Positions 53,701 through 63,139 of a stretch of DNA of 64,000 bases are shown in pieces. Below the pieces are notes generated by a model that had not been told where the DNA came from, did no database searches, and was given only the letters and a program-made list of their open reading frames with translations. This DNA is from an uncultured Ferrovum sp. GTDB taxonomy: Bacteria > Pseudomonadota > Gammaproteobacteria > Burkholderiales > Ferrovaceae. The DNA lies in the NCBI GenBank assembly GCA_903893215.1, contig CAITLJ010000019.1, positions 17,864-81,863 of the forward strand, written 5' to 3'. Positions within the stretch are counted from its first letter, which is position 1. Every line of letters begins with the position of its first letter. Both the position numbers and the translations under genes were made by a program.

Positions 53701-54921
53701 TCGGTGGCAGGCAATTGGGTGGCCGAAGCTGCGCGCTTTGCGCCTTCGCTCAAGGTGACCTGGATTGGCCCTGGCCAGCGCGAGCAGGACTTGCCTGTTT
53801 GGCAGGCCGGCCATCTGGTGGTGACCAGTTACACCCTGTTCCAGCAGGATGCCCTGGGTATTGCGAGTGCGGGTTGGGCCACCGTGGTGCTCGACGAGGC
53901 GCAGGCGATCAAAAACACCGGCACCAAGCGCTCGCAGACTGCCATGCGGATTCAGGCTGGTTTTCGGGTGATCACCACCGGCACACCGATTGAAAACAAC
54001 CTGAGCGAGCTCTGGAACCTGTTCCGCTTCATCAATCCCGGTCTGCTCGGGAGTCTTGAGTCTTTTCAGGAGCGCTTTGCCACGCCGGTGGAGCGCGATG
54101 GCGAGGCCGATGCGCGGGAGCGCCTGAAGCGGCTGATTGCGCCCTTCGTGTTGCGGCGAACCAAGGCCGAGGTACTGCGCGAATTGCCGGAGCGCACCGA
54201 AGTGACCATGCGGCTGGAACTGAGCAGCGATGAGCGCGCCCTGTATGAGGCCGTGAGGCGGGAAGCGCTGAGCGAGGTGGAGAGCGGCGCAGAGTCTACG
54301 GAACCGAATCGCATGCGGGTGCTGGCCGGGATCATGCGTCTGCGCCGCATGTGTTGCCACCCCCGCCTGGCCACCCCAGAGCACAGGGCGGCGACCAGCA
54401 CCATGACCGCCAGCAAGACCCACGCATTCCTCGAGCTGGTGCGCGAATTACGCGAAGGCGGTCATCGCGCACTGGTGTTCAGCCAGTTCGTCGATCACCT
54501 GACCGCCCTGCGCGAGCAACTGGATGCACGCCAGATTGCTTATCAGTATCTGGACGGCGGCACGCCGCTGGGCGAGCGCATGCGGCGCGTCACCGCATTC
54601 CAGAACGGTGAGGCCGAGCTGTTCCTGATCAGCCTGCGCGCTGGTGGCACGGGGCTCAACCTGACCGCGGCGGATTATGTGATCCACATGGACCCGTGGT
54701 GGAACCCGGCAGTGGAGGATCAAGCCTCCGACCGTGCCCATCGCATGGGGCAGACCCGCCCCGTCACGGTTTACCGTCTGGTGATGGCCGACAGCATCGA
54801 GGAGAAGATCATGGCGCTGCACGAACGCAAGCGGCATCTGGCTGACAGCCTGCTCGACGGCGCCGGCGAAGCAGCCACCCTGTCAGTGCAGGAGTTGCTG
54901 GGACTGCTGCGCGAGGCCTGA
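50749..54921 (+). CDS. SWI2/SNF2-family ATPase (DEAD/DEAH helicase-like)
   Basis: Large protein of 1390 residues. The C-terminal third is a complete Snf2 ATPase: motif I LADDMGLGKTIQ (about 957-968), II VLDEAQAIKN (about 1046), III TGTPIENNLSELW, then IV-VI with SQFVDHLTALREQL, RAGGTGLNLT and DQASDRAHRMGQ. The N-terminal ~900 residues are helical repeat-like and have no motif I can name. The ATG at 50749 follows GGGAG very closely; a later ATG at 50827 is possible. It is unlike RapA in N-terminal sequence. Role in DNA-protein remodelling, repair or transcription is inferred only. Confidence 0.88.
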   Translation: MPAHSHFPQPAEVGSPEDRHYAVTAGMASLDDAHRDVLQLCALIWVPASRSQLLECLELAGCHAPDGLPWLADTLGTAVELLLAAGLLSVSGARISCPMGVAEPAARLCMRGGRSPRMIDAVRKVFRVADHRYGHAVRSFNEGIRDLRLCLHAGQYADFQRQIQALQGYFSAEWKVRHPYLTLFDTPFDAAWHSLLPPDLAAQAAATVLAVRANRLEPATDALAWLIERGRSVAEEQVNWYATVIAEHLVLLGRMDEAEAWALRQRGHGLRGLISLLRGDYAASLASFELFLQDARKLPQARRTQTGGLVGVASVVALIGSGDPVRLEVAAQQIAQVMRLGSGWVPVYAALGYAARAALAVTETPEAPSAEGDSTERDPLASLFLALCAWWLDPDRLEQHTERLQRLLERAERGGYRWIAAECTDLLRRLAVAAQVEQAELRHQTIGTRPLAEAIRRQSSWERGLGALAKLAAEMIVPAAKPQLARLVWMLTFDAATRNCTLEPREQKRDANGHWTRGRQLSLRRAVSGTDLDFLSDQDRAALAFIRTQRNRSGAAPLLDMPAALAVLVGHPALFWSHQPDRSVQLLRGEPTVLAQRIGEEWLVSLAPGGFGLGSCTVVREAPDRLRLLELRPEHQRLARILGPDGLRLPGDSETRLLEILTALQGRLVVAADLTGMRQSLQPAQGGLIALLSPHGQGIALQLVVLPGGDERPAFLPGQGSAVLADPAGQPPLLRSLDQELAAAGALMNACADFVEPGESPFSGISKGPIAACEVLDQLHANPHVRIRWPEGEHIRIAGEGRLGALNTRIHAGEQWLSVEGGIKVDERRVLDLQALLEAASRNERFVALGDGRFLRLQEALRARAAELAHLGEWSQGALRLHPLIAPRVREVLDAAGPLRGDRAWTTLLARQTQALAAAHEIPAGLCAELRDYQRAGFQWLARLADLGAGACLADDMGLGKTIQMLTLLLHRAALGPALVVAPTSVAGNWVAEAARFAPSLKVTWIGPGQREQDLPVWQAGHLVVTSYTLFQQDALGIASAGWATVVLDEAQAIKNTGTKRSQTAMRIQAGFRVITTGTPIENNLSELWNLFRFINPGLLGSLESFQERFATPVERDGEADARERLKRLIAPFVLRRTKAEVLRELPERTEVTMRLELSSDERALYEAVRREALSEVESGAESTEPNRMRVLAGIMRLRRMCCHPRLATPEHRAATSTMTASKTHAFLELVRELREGGHRALVFSQFVDHLTALREQLDARQIAYQYLDGGTPLGERMRRVTAFQNGEAELFLISLRAGGTGLNLTAADYVIHMDPWWNPAVEDQASDRAHRMGQTRPVTVYRLVMADSIEEKIMALHERKRHLADSLLDGAGEAATLSVQELLGLLREA

Positions 54922-54987
54922 GCAACCGCTCACCATCCCGGTGCACCTGGCATCCGGTACCTGGGGCTGCCGCGGCAGCGCCTTGTA

Positions 54988-55033
54988 CTTGTGGTGTGCC
55001 GGGTGCTTGTGGTGTGCTCGGCGCTTGTGGTGC
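54988..55033. repeat. 18-bp tandem repeat in a convergent gap
   Basis: Nearly three copies of an 18-bp unit built on CTTGTGGTGTGC, at 54988, 55006 and 55024. It lies between the stops of the SNF2 gene and ettA. No terminator-like hairpin with a T-tract is seen there. Confidence 0.7.
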
Positions 55034-55043
55034 GACCCGATCC

Positions 55044-56708
<1,665 letters not shown>

Positions 56709-57011
56709 GTGCGGGGATGGTGTGCTTGTGCTGAAGGAGAGGGGAGTGCCTGTTGGCTCCCTAAGCCGGAAGGGTATCAGTAGTGAGCCTGACCCGCCAA
56801 ACCGGTCAGAACCCGAAGGGCGTTTCCAGTCCGGGTCCGCCGTTGACGAAGGCGGTCGCTCTGGCAATATCCGGTTACAAGTGCGGCGGTATCCTGCGGA
56901 TCTGTCAACCGCATCGGTGGTCTGATCCGTTAAGGACGATGTGGAATGGTCCTGCCTGTGGGCTCACCGCCGCGGGCTGCGCAAACTGAAAGTCATGGCA
57001 AGGAGTGCATC
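56709..57011 (+). other. Divergent promoter region between ettA and the exported-protein pair
   Basis: 303 bases without a supportable gene. A possible rightward promoter is TTGACG (56843-56848) with CAATAT (56865-56870) 16 bases on, a weak match. AGGAG at 57001-57005 is the ribosome site of the following gene. Confidence 0.4.
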
Positions 57012-57389
57012 ATGAACAAACCATCCCGAATCCTGGCGCTGCTGGCTGCCGGCGCCTTATGCGCGGTCGCTGCGGTTCCTGCGCACGCCGACGGTCACCA
57101 CGGGTTCTATGGCCCGCGCTTTTCTTTCGGGCTGAATCTGGGCGTGCCGCTGTATTCGAATCCGTATTACTACGGCAACCCCTATTACTACGGCAATCCC
57201 TATTACTATCCGCCTGCGGTGGTCTACGCAACGCCGCCCAGCGTGGTGGTGACCGCACCGGCACCGACACCTGCCTCGCAGGTGGTGTATCAGTACTATT
57301 GCGCCCCCACCAATGATTATTACCCGCATGTGCCCACCTGTACCCAGCCCTGGATGCGGGTGGTACCGGACGGCACGGCAACCAACTGA
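57012..57389 (+). CDS. Small exported protein with GNPYYY repeats
   Basis: Unrecognised protein of 125 residues. A Sec signal peptide ends at AHADG. The mature part starts His/Gly/Tyr-rich, with three tandem YYYGNP-type units (coded near 57160-57210), then a Val/Thr/Pro-rich linker, and ends with a cysteine-bounded motif YYCAPTNDYYPHVPTC followed by a Trp. The same end motif closes the next gene. AGGAG lies six bases before the ATG. Probably periplasmic or outer-membrane associated; function unknown. Confidence 0.75.
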   Translation: MNKPSRILALLAAGALCAVAAVPAHADGHHGFYGPRFSFGLNLGVPLYSNPYYYGNPYYYGNPYYYPPAVVYATPPSVVVTAPAPTPASQVVYQYYCAPTNDYYPHVPTCTQPWMRVVPDGTATN

Positions 57390-57405
57390 GCAAAGAGAGC
57401 AAGCC

Positions 57406-58086
57406 ATGAAACACATCAAAGCAAGCGTACTGGCCCTGCTGGCCGTCTCCACCCTGGGTGGCTGTGCCGGTGGTATCGGCGGTGCGGATTACGGCCGTTC
57501 GCAGGTGCGCGGTGAACAGAGCGTGCGTCTGGCCACCGTGATGAGTGTGCGGGCGGTCAACATTGAGGGCACTAACAGCGGTCTGGGCACACTGGCCGGA
57601 GCGGCCGTCGGCGGTATTGCCGGCAACAGTGCCGGTCGTGGCAATGGCAATGCGCTGGCCACCGTCGCAGGCGTGGTGGTGGGTGGTCTGGCAGGTTCTG
57701 CGCTGGAAAACGGGACAAGCAAGCAGACCGGCGTGGAAGTCACTGTGCAATACGACAATGGCCGGCTGTCAGCAATCACGCAGGGAGCCGATGAAGAGTT
57801 TCGAGTGGGCGACCGGGTGATGGTCACGTCAGGCAGCGGGGTTACGCGCGTGAGCAAGGTGGCTGCGGGGTCAGCCCTGCTGGTGCCACCTCCGCCCGCT
57901 GGCTCGGCTCCGGCTGCAGCGCATGGCACCCCGCCAGCCGGCTCAGCACCGTCGTCGAGCAACCCGCCGCCGTCCCATGCCACGACGGAAAATGCCAATG
58001 CGCCCAGCCGCTGGTACTGCCCGGACAAGGGGTACTACCCCGAAGTGCCGTTGTGTACCACCAAGTGGCTGAAGGTCGCCCAGTAA
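57406..58086 (+). CDS. Glycine-zipper outer membrane lipoprotein (SlyB/17-kDa antigen-like)
   Basis: Lipoprotein of 226 residues with lipobox LGGC near residue 20. Residues about 55-100 are a glycine-zipper pair (GTLAGAAVGGIAGNSAGRG and VAGVVVGGLAGSALENG) as in SlyB/PcpB proteins, followed by a small beta domain (VTVQYDNGRLSAITQGADEE) typical of that family. A Pro/Ser/Ala linker and a C-terminal WYCPDKGYYPEVPLC motif follow; the latter is not part of SlyB. It lies 16 bp after the preceding gene, likely the same operon. Confidence 0.8.
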   Translation: MKHIKASVLALLAVSTLGGCAGGIGGADYGRSQVRGEQSVRLATVMSVRAVNIEGTNSGLGTLAGAAVGGIAGNSAGRGNGNALATVAGVVVGGLAGSALENGTSKQTGVEVTVQYDNGRLSAITQGADEEFRVGDRVMVTSGSGVTRVSKVAAGSALLVPPPPAGSAPAAAHGTPPAGSAPSSSNPPPSHATTENANAPSRWYCPDKGYYPEVPLCTTKWLKVAQ

Positions 58087-58106
58087 TCGCCGCGCCGACC
58101 CCTCTG

Positions 58107-58144
58107 CTGCCCTGGCGATCAACCCCAGCGGATCGCCAGGGCAG
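58107..58144. terminator. Perfect 14-bp inverted repeat between convergent genes
   Basis: Arms CTGCCCTGGCGATC and GATCGCCAGGGCAG with a 10-base loop, centred between two convergent stops. No T-tract follows on either strand, so it is a bidirectional stem rather than a classical intrinsic terminator. Confidence 0.6.
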
Positions 58145-58150
58145 TCTGCT

Positions 58151-58936
58151 TCAACTGCCGCCAAACCAGTTGTAGCCCATGTCCTCCCAGTACCCGCCGG
58201 GATAGGCGTTGGTGACAAACATGGCCTCGATGTATTTCGGATTCTTGTAACCCAGCTTGGTCGGCATGCGCAGCTTGACCGGGTGACCGTATTCTGGCGG
58301 CAGCGGCTGGCCATCGTAGGTCAGCGTGAGCAGGGTCTGAGGGTGCAAGGCCGTCGCCATGTCGATACTGGTGTAGTAATCATCGAAACACTTGAACCCC
58401 ACATATTTTGCCGTGGTATCCGCACCGATGCGCTGCAGGAAATCGCTGAACCGCACGCCGCCCCATCGCCCGATTGCGCTCCAGCCCTCCACGCAGATGT
58501 GACGGGTGATTTGCTCCTGCTGCGGCAAGGCGCGCAATTCGTTGATCGACCACGCCCGCGTGTTGCGGATCATGCCGCTCAGTTCCAGTTCCCAATCATC
58601 CTCCGCTACGGTCTGGATGGAATCACGGTCGTAGAAGGCGTTGAAGGGGAAGGGCCGGGTGATCTCCGCTTCGGCGTAGGTGGGCGCCAGTCGCTCGGGA
58701 TCAAACAGCCACCCCTGCGCCTGATCATTCAGCCGTGAGACCTTTTCCAGCAGTTGCTCGGCACTGGCGCCGTCGGTCACGCTGCAGCCGGTGAGCAGGC
58801 TGAGTCCGCCCAGAGTGACCGCACCGCGCAGGAACTGACGACGGGAGGGTTGTTCCAGCAGGGCACGGCTTTCGCGCAACAGGGCGACCTGATCGCGCAG
58901 GGAAAGTCCGCCATGCGGACGAATCAGACGGGACAT
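58151..58936 (-). CDS. YedY/MsrP-like molybdopterin oxidoreductase, Tat lipoprotein
   Basis: Sulfite-oxidase-fold molybdoenzyme of 261 residues. A twin-arginine motif SRRQFLRG (31-38) is followed by a hydrophobic stretch ending in a lipobox-like LLTGC (Cys51). The cofactor cysteine is Cys148 in HICVEGWSAIGRWGG, which is typical of the YedY-like, non-SoxC branch. The ATG at 58936 has AGGAGA five bases upstream. The upstream cytochrome b gene on the same strand is the probable electron donor. Relatives include E. coli MsrP and the YedY1 proteins of hypochlorite-response loci; methionine sulfoxide reduction is an inference. Confidence 0.85.
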   Translation of the reverse strand: MSRLIRPHGGLSLRDQVALLRESRALLEQPSRRQFLRGAVTLGGLSLLTGCSVTDGASAEQLLEKVSRLNDQAQGWLFDPERLAPTYAEAEITRPFPFNAFYDRDSIQTVAEDDWELELSGMIRNTRAWSINELRALPQQEQITRHICVEGWSAIGRWGGVRFSDFLQRIGADTTAKYVGFKCFDDYYTSIDMATALHPQTLLTLTYDGQPLPPEYGHPVKLRMPTKLGYKNPKYIEAMFVTNAYPGGYWEDMGYNWFGGS

Positions 58937-58950
58937 GAAACTCTCCTTTC

Positions 58951-59550
58951 TCAACGACCGCGCAGCATGCTGCGCAACGTGACGGGAAACAGCAAGGTCA
59001 TCAGCAGGTGCACCAGCAGGAAGGCAAAGCCACCCGTCATCGCCACAAAATGGATCCGGCGCGCGTTTTCGTACCCCCCCAGCAGTTCACGCAGTCCGCT
59101 GAACTGAACCGATTTCCATAGCACGAGCCCGGACAGCACCAGCACCACCAGATCGACCATCGCGAACAGATACGCCATGCGCTGCACCTGGTTGTAGTGG
59201 GCCGGGTCCTGATGGTTCAGTTTTCCGCGCAGGGCCGCCAAACACTCCGCCAGCAAGGTCAGTGGCCGTACCGGAAGAAAGCGTCGCATCAGGCGACCGC
59301 TGAACAGGTTGACGGTCAGGTAAAGGATGCCGTTACCGACAAGCAACCACATCGCGGCGAAGTGCCACAGCAGGGCACCGCCCAACCAGCCGCCAAGGGT
59401 GAGATCGCCAGGAATACGGAACGGCCAGAACGGGGAGGCGTTGTAAATGCGCCAGCCACTGGTCAGCAGCAGCAGGAAGGCGAGGGCATTGGCCCAGTGC
59501 ATCAGGCGCAACCAGAGGGGGTGGATGATTGGCGGTCGGGTGACTGTCAT
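58951..59550 (-). CDS. Cytochrome b561-type membrane subunit
   Basis: Integral membrane cytochrome of 199 residues with four main hydrophobic helices. It starts HPLWLRLMHWANALAFLLL with a heme-ligand histidine, has a second His in GGALLWHFAAMW and others in ARRIHFVAMTGGFAFLLVH. It is the Ni/Fe-hydrogenase-type cytochrome b found beside YedY-like enzymes (YedZ1-type), not the MsrQ family. GGAG precedes the ATG. It ends 14 bp before the molybdoenzyme start and diverges from the ECF sigma gene. Confidence 0.85.
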   Translation of the reverse strand: MTVTRPPIIHPLWLRLMHWANALAFLLLLTSGWRIYNASPFWPFRIPGDLTLGGWLGGALLWHFAAMWLLVGNGILYLTVNLFSGRLMRRFLPVRPLTLLAECLAALRGKLNHQDPAHYNQVQRMAYLFAMVDLVVLVLSGLVLWKSVQFSGLRELLGGYENARRIHFVAMTGGFAFLLVHLLMTLLFPVTLRSMLRGR

Positions 59551-59691
59551 GTAACACTCCGGATCGATTCAACGGGATTGCAGGGGTTGGTCGTGCCAGG
59601 GCCGGTTTTCTTACAGTGACGGACCCGCGTTCGCATTCTTACCATTCTGCACCGGCTTTTTGAAAATGACTGGTACACGCGGACTTATTGC

Positions 59692-60255
59692 ATGGATGAA
59701 TCCTACGGCGCTGCCCTCGAAGCCCTGCGCGACAAACTGATGCGATACGCGCGGCTGCAATTGCGCAACGAGGCCTGGGCCGAGGACGCGGTGTCCGATA
59801 CCCTGCTTGCGGCACTTGAGCGACCACAGGCCTTTGCGGGCCGGGCCGCCCTGGCGACCTGGGTGATCGGCATCCTGAAGCATAAGCTGGTTGATCAGCT
59901 ACGACGCCGTACCCGTGAACAACCGCTGGCCTGGGAGATGGATGATGGCCACGAGGCACTGCTTGAGTTCAAGCCGGATGGACATTTTCTGCATCCCCCC
60001 GCGGACTGGGGCAACCCGGACAGCGCCCTGCAGGAAAGTCAGTTCATGGAAGTGATGGAGCTCTGTCTTTCGGCGCTGCCGCCACAGATGGGGCGGGCCT
60101 TCCTGCTACGCGAGTGGATGGAGCTTGAGACTGGCGAGATCTGTAAGGAACTCGCCATCAGCACGACCAATCTATGGGTACTCCTGCATCGAGCCAGATT
60201 GCGCTTGCGCGCCTGCCTTGAAGTGAAATGGTTCAACCACCAACAGCCTGCCTGA
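59692..60255 (+). CDS. ECF sigma factor
   Basis: Sigma-70 family (ECF) factor of 187 residues. Region 2 is ARLQLRNEAWAEDAVSDTLL with the -10-recognition LATWVIGILKHKLVDQLRRR, and region 4 is LPPQMGRAFLLREWMELET with helix-turn-helix EICKELAISTTNLWVLLHRA. The insert between regions carries HPPADWGNPDSALQE, seen in ECFs paired with small zinc anti-sigma proteins. Its stop overlaps the anti-sigma start (TGATG), and it diverges from the cytochrome b/YedY-like pair, its likely regulon. Confidence 0.9.
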   Translation: MDESYGAALEALRDKLMRYARLQLRNEAWAEDAVSDTLLAALERPQAFAGRAALATWVIGILKHKLVDQLRRRTREQPLAWEMDDGHEALLEFKPDGHFLHPPADWGNPDSALQESQFMEVMELCLSALPPQMGRAFLLREWMELETGEICKELAISTTNLWVLLHRARLRLRACLEVKWFNHQQPA

Positions 60256-60434
60256 TGAAATACAAATATACCTGCAAGGAAGCGGCCGAGGTGATCGTGG
60301 CCAGTCAGGATCGGCCGTTACGCTGGACGGAGCGCCTGCTGCTGCGTCTGCATCTGATGGTCTGCGACGCGTGCCCGCGGCTGGTGGCACAAATGGCGTT
60401 CCTGCGCCGCGCGATGCGGCAGTTCCGCTTGTAG
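60255..60434 (+). CDS. Minimal zinc-finger anti-sigma factor (zf-HC2 / ZAS type)
   Basis: Protein of only 59 residues, KYTCKEAAEVIVASQDRPLR with HLMVCDAC further on: the HxxxCxxC zinc anti-sigma motif with an upstream Cys. There is no membrane segment or sensor domain, so it would act in the cytoplasm and sense directly, for example by thiol oxidation (inference). Its ATG overlaps the sigma stop, the classical sigma/anti-sigma arrangement. Confidence 0.82.
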   Translation: MKYKYTCKEAAEVIVASQDRPLRWTERLLLRLHLMVCDACPRLVAQMAFLRRAMRQFRL

Positions 60435-60453
60435 GCGCGGTTTCGACGCTGGG

Positions 60454-61980
60454 TCAGTCGCCCGACGCGGCAGTTACCGGGCCGTTTTCGTCCGCAGCGG
60501 TGGCGTCCGCAGCGGTTGCCGCAATAGCGGCGGCTGCGGTGGCGCTGGCGGTGGCGGCTGCGGTGGCGGTGGCGGTGGCGGCTGCGGTGACCGGCACGAC
60601 ACCACGCGCCGTCATCCGCAGCACGCGCCGACGCACCAGTTCGATGTGTTCGCGCAGTATGTACAGTTGGTTGGAGAACCCCAGCGGAAGCTTGAGTTGC
60701 CCTAACTGCTGTTCGATCCAGGCGAGTCGATCAAGCAACAGGTTGCGTTCGGTATCGAGATCATCCCGGTCAAGCTCGCTCTCGAGGAATTTCAGTTCGG
60801 CATACCAGCGGTCCAGTCGACGCCTGATGCGCCAGTTGTACAACTGGGGGATCACGCGAAAGGCCGGAATCAGCAAGGCCAGCAAGGGCAGCACCACCAC
60901 AAAGGTACGATCGAGCAGGGTCGCCAGCCAGAACGGCAGGTAGCGCGTCAACAGCGGCTGACCGTTCTTCAGGTAGCGCTCTGCCTGCGGGTGCAGCGGA
61001 ATGGTCTGATCCTGGTCGGACGGAAACTCGTGTTTGGCGTTCAACAGTCCGGGATCACGGTGGGTTTCCGCCATGGCCTGCGACAGCAGGGTGACCAGCG
61101 CCGGATGGATGTCGGCACGCACGTAGATCACAGACGTGGTCGCCACGAGTTGCAGGTCTTCATCGGGCAGGTCAGCGCGCAGGTCGATGCCGCCGCGCGG
61201 AATGGTGATGCGATGAAAAAAGGGCCGGTGTCTGGCAATTGCGTCGGCCTGGGTCAGATTCAGTGCGCGTACCCCCGGACTGTGAAAATAGGCCTGAATG
61301 GTCGGTGAAGCCGGCTCGCCCAGCGTGATCACCGCGTCGAGCTGACCCTGGCGCAGGGCGTCGAGGGCCTCCGCCGAGGAGAGCATGCTGAGCTGCACAT
61401 TGCGCGCATGCGACTTGGTGCCTTCCACGTCCTGGGTGAGCCCAGCCTCGCGCAGCAGTTCCACTGCAAACAACTGCGTACCCGCACCCCAGCGGCCGAT
61501 GTTGATACGTTTGCCGGCCAGGTCGGACATGCGCGACCAGGGTTGACGGGCACGATAGAACACCCAGATTGGCTCGTAGCCGATCGCGCCAAGGGAACGC
61601 ATGGCGGGATCATCTGGCGTGGCCACACCGTCCTGCAACATGGCGGCATCGGCCTTGGCAGGCAGGGTATGCAGCATGTCGAGATTGTCGGCGGCCCCCT
61701 CGCTGGCAAGGATGTCCAGGGTGATGCCGGCGCGCTTGAACACCGGACGATACCGTGCCGCATACTGCGCATAGGCTCCCCGCGCGCTGCCGGTGGCGAT
61801 GCGCAGATTGCGCGGCGGCAAGGGTTGCAGGAAGTGAAGGATCAGGAAGCTGGCCAAGGCCAGCACGATGACCGGAATGCCAACCAGGGCAAGTACGGCC
61901 GGCAGCGATGTGCTGCTTGCGCGCGACCGGTTGGCGCGCAGGCGCTGCGCGAATGCGGCTAGTTGTTCTCTGGAGGCCAT
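60454..61980 (-). CDS. Membrane-anchored TAXI-type solute-binding protein
   Basis: Protein of 508 residues of the TRAP-associated extracytoplasmic immunogenic (TAXI) class. An N-terminal membrane helix (ALVGIPVIVLALASFLIL) is followed by a periplasmic binding domain beginning LRIATGSARGAYAQYAARY, with GRWGAGTQLFAVELLREAGL, and a second membrane helix (VVVLPLLALLIPAF) leading to a cytoplasmic coiled region. No TRAP permease lies nearby. The last ~45 residues are almost pure Ala/Thr, coded by GCC/ACC-type repeats. It ends 20 bp from the anti-sigma stop (convergent). Confidence 0.82.
   Translation of the reverse strand: MASREQLAAFAQRLRANRSRASSTSLPAVLALVGIPVIVLALASFLILHFLQPLPPRNLRIATGSARGAYAQYAARYRPVFKRAGITLDILASEGAADNLDMLHTLPAKADAAMLQDGVATPDDPAMRSLGAIGYEPIWVFYRARQPWSRMSDLAGKRINIGRWGAGTQLFAVELLREAGLTQDVEGTKSHARNVQLSMLSSAEALDALRQGQLDAVITLGEPASPTIQAYFHSPGVRALNLTQADAIARHRPFFHRITIPRGGIDLRADLPDEDLQLVATTSVIYVRADIHPALVTLLSQAMAETHRDPGLLNAKHEFPSDQDQTIPLHPQAERYLKNGQPLLTRYLPFWLATLLDRTFVVVLPLLALLIPAFRVIPQLYNWRIRRRLDRWYAELKFLESELDRDDLDTERNLLLDRLAWIEQQLGQLKLPLGFSNQLYILREHIELVRRRVLRMTARGVVPVTAAATATATAAATASATAAAAIAATAADATAADENGPVTAASGD
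60495..60597 (-). repeat. GGC/GGT/GCT-type trinucleotide and hexanucleotide repeats at the TAXI gene end
   Basis: On the plus strand GGCGGTGGCGGCTGCGGT-like units repeat, coding on the minus strand for an Ala/Thr tail. The tract keeps the frame and could change length by slippage. Confidence 0.7.
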
Positions 61981-62092
61981 GGTCGTGGAGATTGACCGGG
62001 GTGGCGCGGAAATGCAAGTTGACCGGCCGACTTGCCGGTCACACTGCCGATCAAGTACCTTCAGCCCTCACCATGTTTTCCGCAGGTACCCC

Positions 62093-62770
62093 ATGTCTGC
62101 CGATCTGCAAACCCTGTTCGACAACAACCAACGCTGGTCCGAAGAGATACGTCGAAGCGACCCTGACTTCTTTCCCACCTTGTCGCGTCAGCAGGCCCCC
62201 AAGTATTTGTGGATTGGCTGCTCCGACAGTCGTGTGCCAGCCAATGAGATCGTTGGTCTGCTGCCCGGTGAGTTGTTCGTGCACCGCAACGTGGCCAACG
62301 TGATCAACCACACCGATCTGAACGCACTGTCGGTGATGCAGTTTGCCGTGGATATCCTGCAGGTCCGGCACATCATGGTGGTCGGGCACTACGGGTGCGG
62401 CGGCGTGCAATGCGCCCTGCATGATCGCCGCCTCGGCCTGAGCGACAACTGGTTGCGCCATGTGCAGGACGTCAAGTACAAGCACCAGCCGCTGCTGGCG
62501 GGAATCGCCGCCGGGCGGCAACACGATGCCCTGTGCGAACTGAACGTGATCGAACAGGTGGTCAATTCCGCCCGCACCACCGTGTTGCAGGACGCCTGGA
62601 GCCGCGGCCAGGATCTTACCGTGCATGCCTGGTGTTACGGCCTGAGCGACGGCCTGGTGACTGACCTCGGCCTGTCGGTATCCGGGGTGGAGGGCGCCGA
62701 GCAACATGCTGCGCGTGCCGCCGAAGCGGTGCGCGCGCGGCATCAGGGCGGTGCCGCGCCGAACACGTAA
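62093..62770 (+). CDS. can: Beta-class carbonic anhydrase
   Basis: Zinc enzyme of 225 residues interconverting CO2 and bicarbonate. Zinc ligands are Cys43 (GCSDSRVPA, with the Asp45-Arg47 dyad), His99 and Cys102 (VVGHYGCGG). The region HRNVANVINHTDLNALSVMQ is strongly conserved in E. coli Can-type enzymes. The ATG at 62093 was chosen because the ~75 upstream codons of open frame lie outside the conserved domain and overlap the TAXI gene. Confidence 0.95.
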   Translation: MSADLQTLFDNNQRWSEEIRRSDPDFFPTLSRQQAPKYLWIGCSDSRVPANEIVGLLPGELFVHRNVANVINHTDLNALSVMQFAVDILQVRHIMVVGHYGCGGVQCALHDRRLGLSDNWLRHVQDVKYKHQPLLAGIAAGRQHDALCELNVIEQVVNSARTTVLQDAWSRGQDLTVHAWCYGLSDGLVTDLGLSVSGVEGAEQHAARAAEAVRARHQGGAAPNT

Positions 62771-62782
62771 GCCGGTGGATGC

Positions 62783-63139
62783 CTAGCGGCGGGCGCGCGC
62801 CATCCTGCCACGGGTATCCTGTTGTGCAGCCGCGCGGGTTGCCGTCATGCGCATCGGCAAGGCCTCGAGTGCCTCGGCCTGGCGGGCCACTGCCATCATC
62901 AGGCTCCAGAGCACGGCAGCCAGCATCATGGCAAGTGCCAAGCCGCCGGCGGACGTGACGAACATCATCAGCACAGCGCCCACCTGGTAACTGCCCTGAT
63001 GCAGCGCACTGTCGCTGAAGTGGACAAAGCGCATCAGGTGATCGCCCAGCCAGGCGGCCAGCACCAGGGCGCTCGTCGGCAGGCCGAAGAGACATGCTGT
63101 GCCCAGGCTGACCACCAATCCGTCCAGCAATCGCTTCAT
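62783..63139 (-). CDS. Small hypothetical membrane protein
   Basis: Unrecognised protein of 118 residues with two or three hydrophobic segments (LPTSALVLAAWLG, and the long VGAVLMMFVTSAGGLALAMM run with LAAVLWSLMM) and an Arg-rich C-terminus (ATRAAAQQDTRGRMARARR). GAGGA precedes the ATG. It converges on the carbonic anhydrase gene with a 12-bp gap. No function proposed. Confidence 0.6.
   Translation of the reverse strand: MKRLLDGLVVSLGTACLFGLPTSALVLAAWLGDHLMRFVHFSDSALHQGSYQVGAVLMMFVTSAGGLALAMMLAAVLWSLMMAVARQAEALEALPMRMTATRAAAQQDTRGRMARARR

Noticed and set aside
60435..60453. Longer anti-sigma protein extending past 60434
   Set aside because: A stop follows the Arg/Phe-rich end; the convergent TAXI stop is only 20 bases away and no frameshift is evident.
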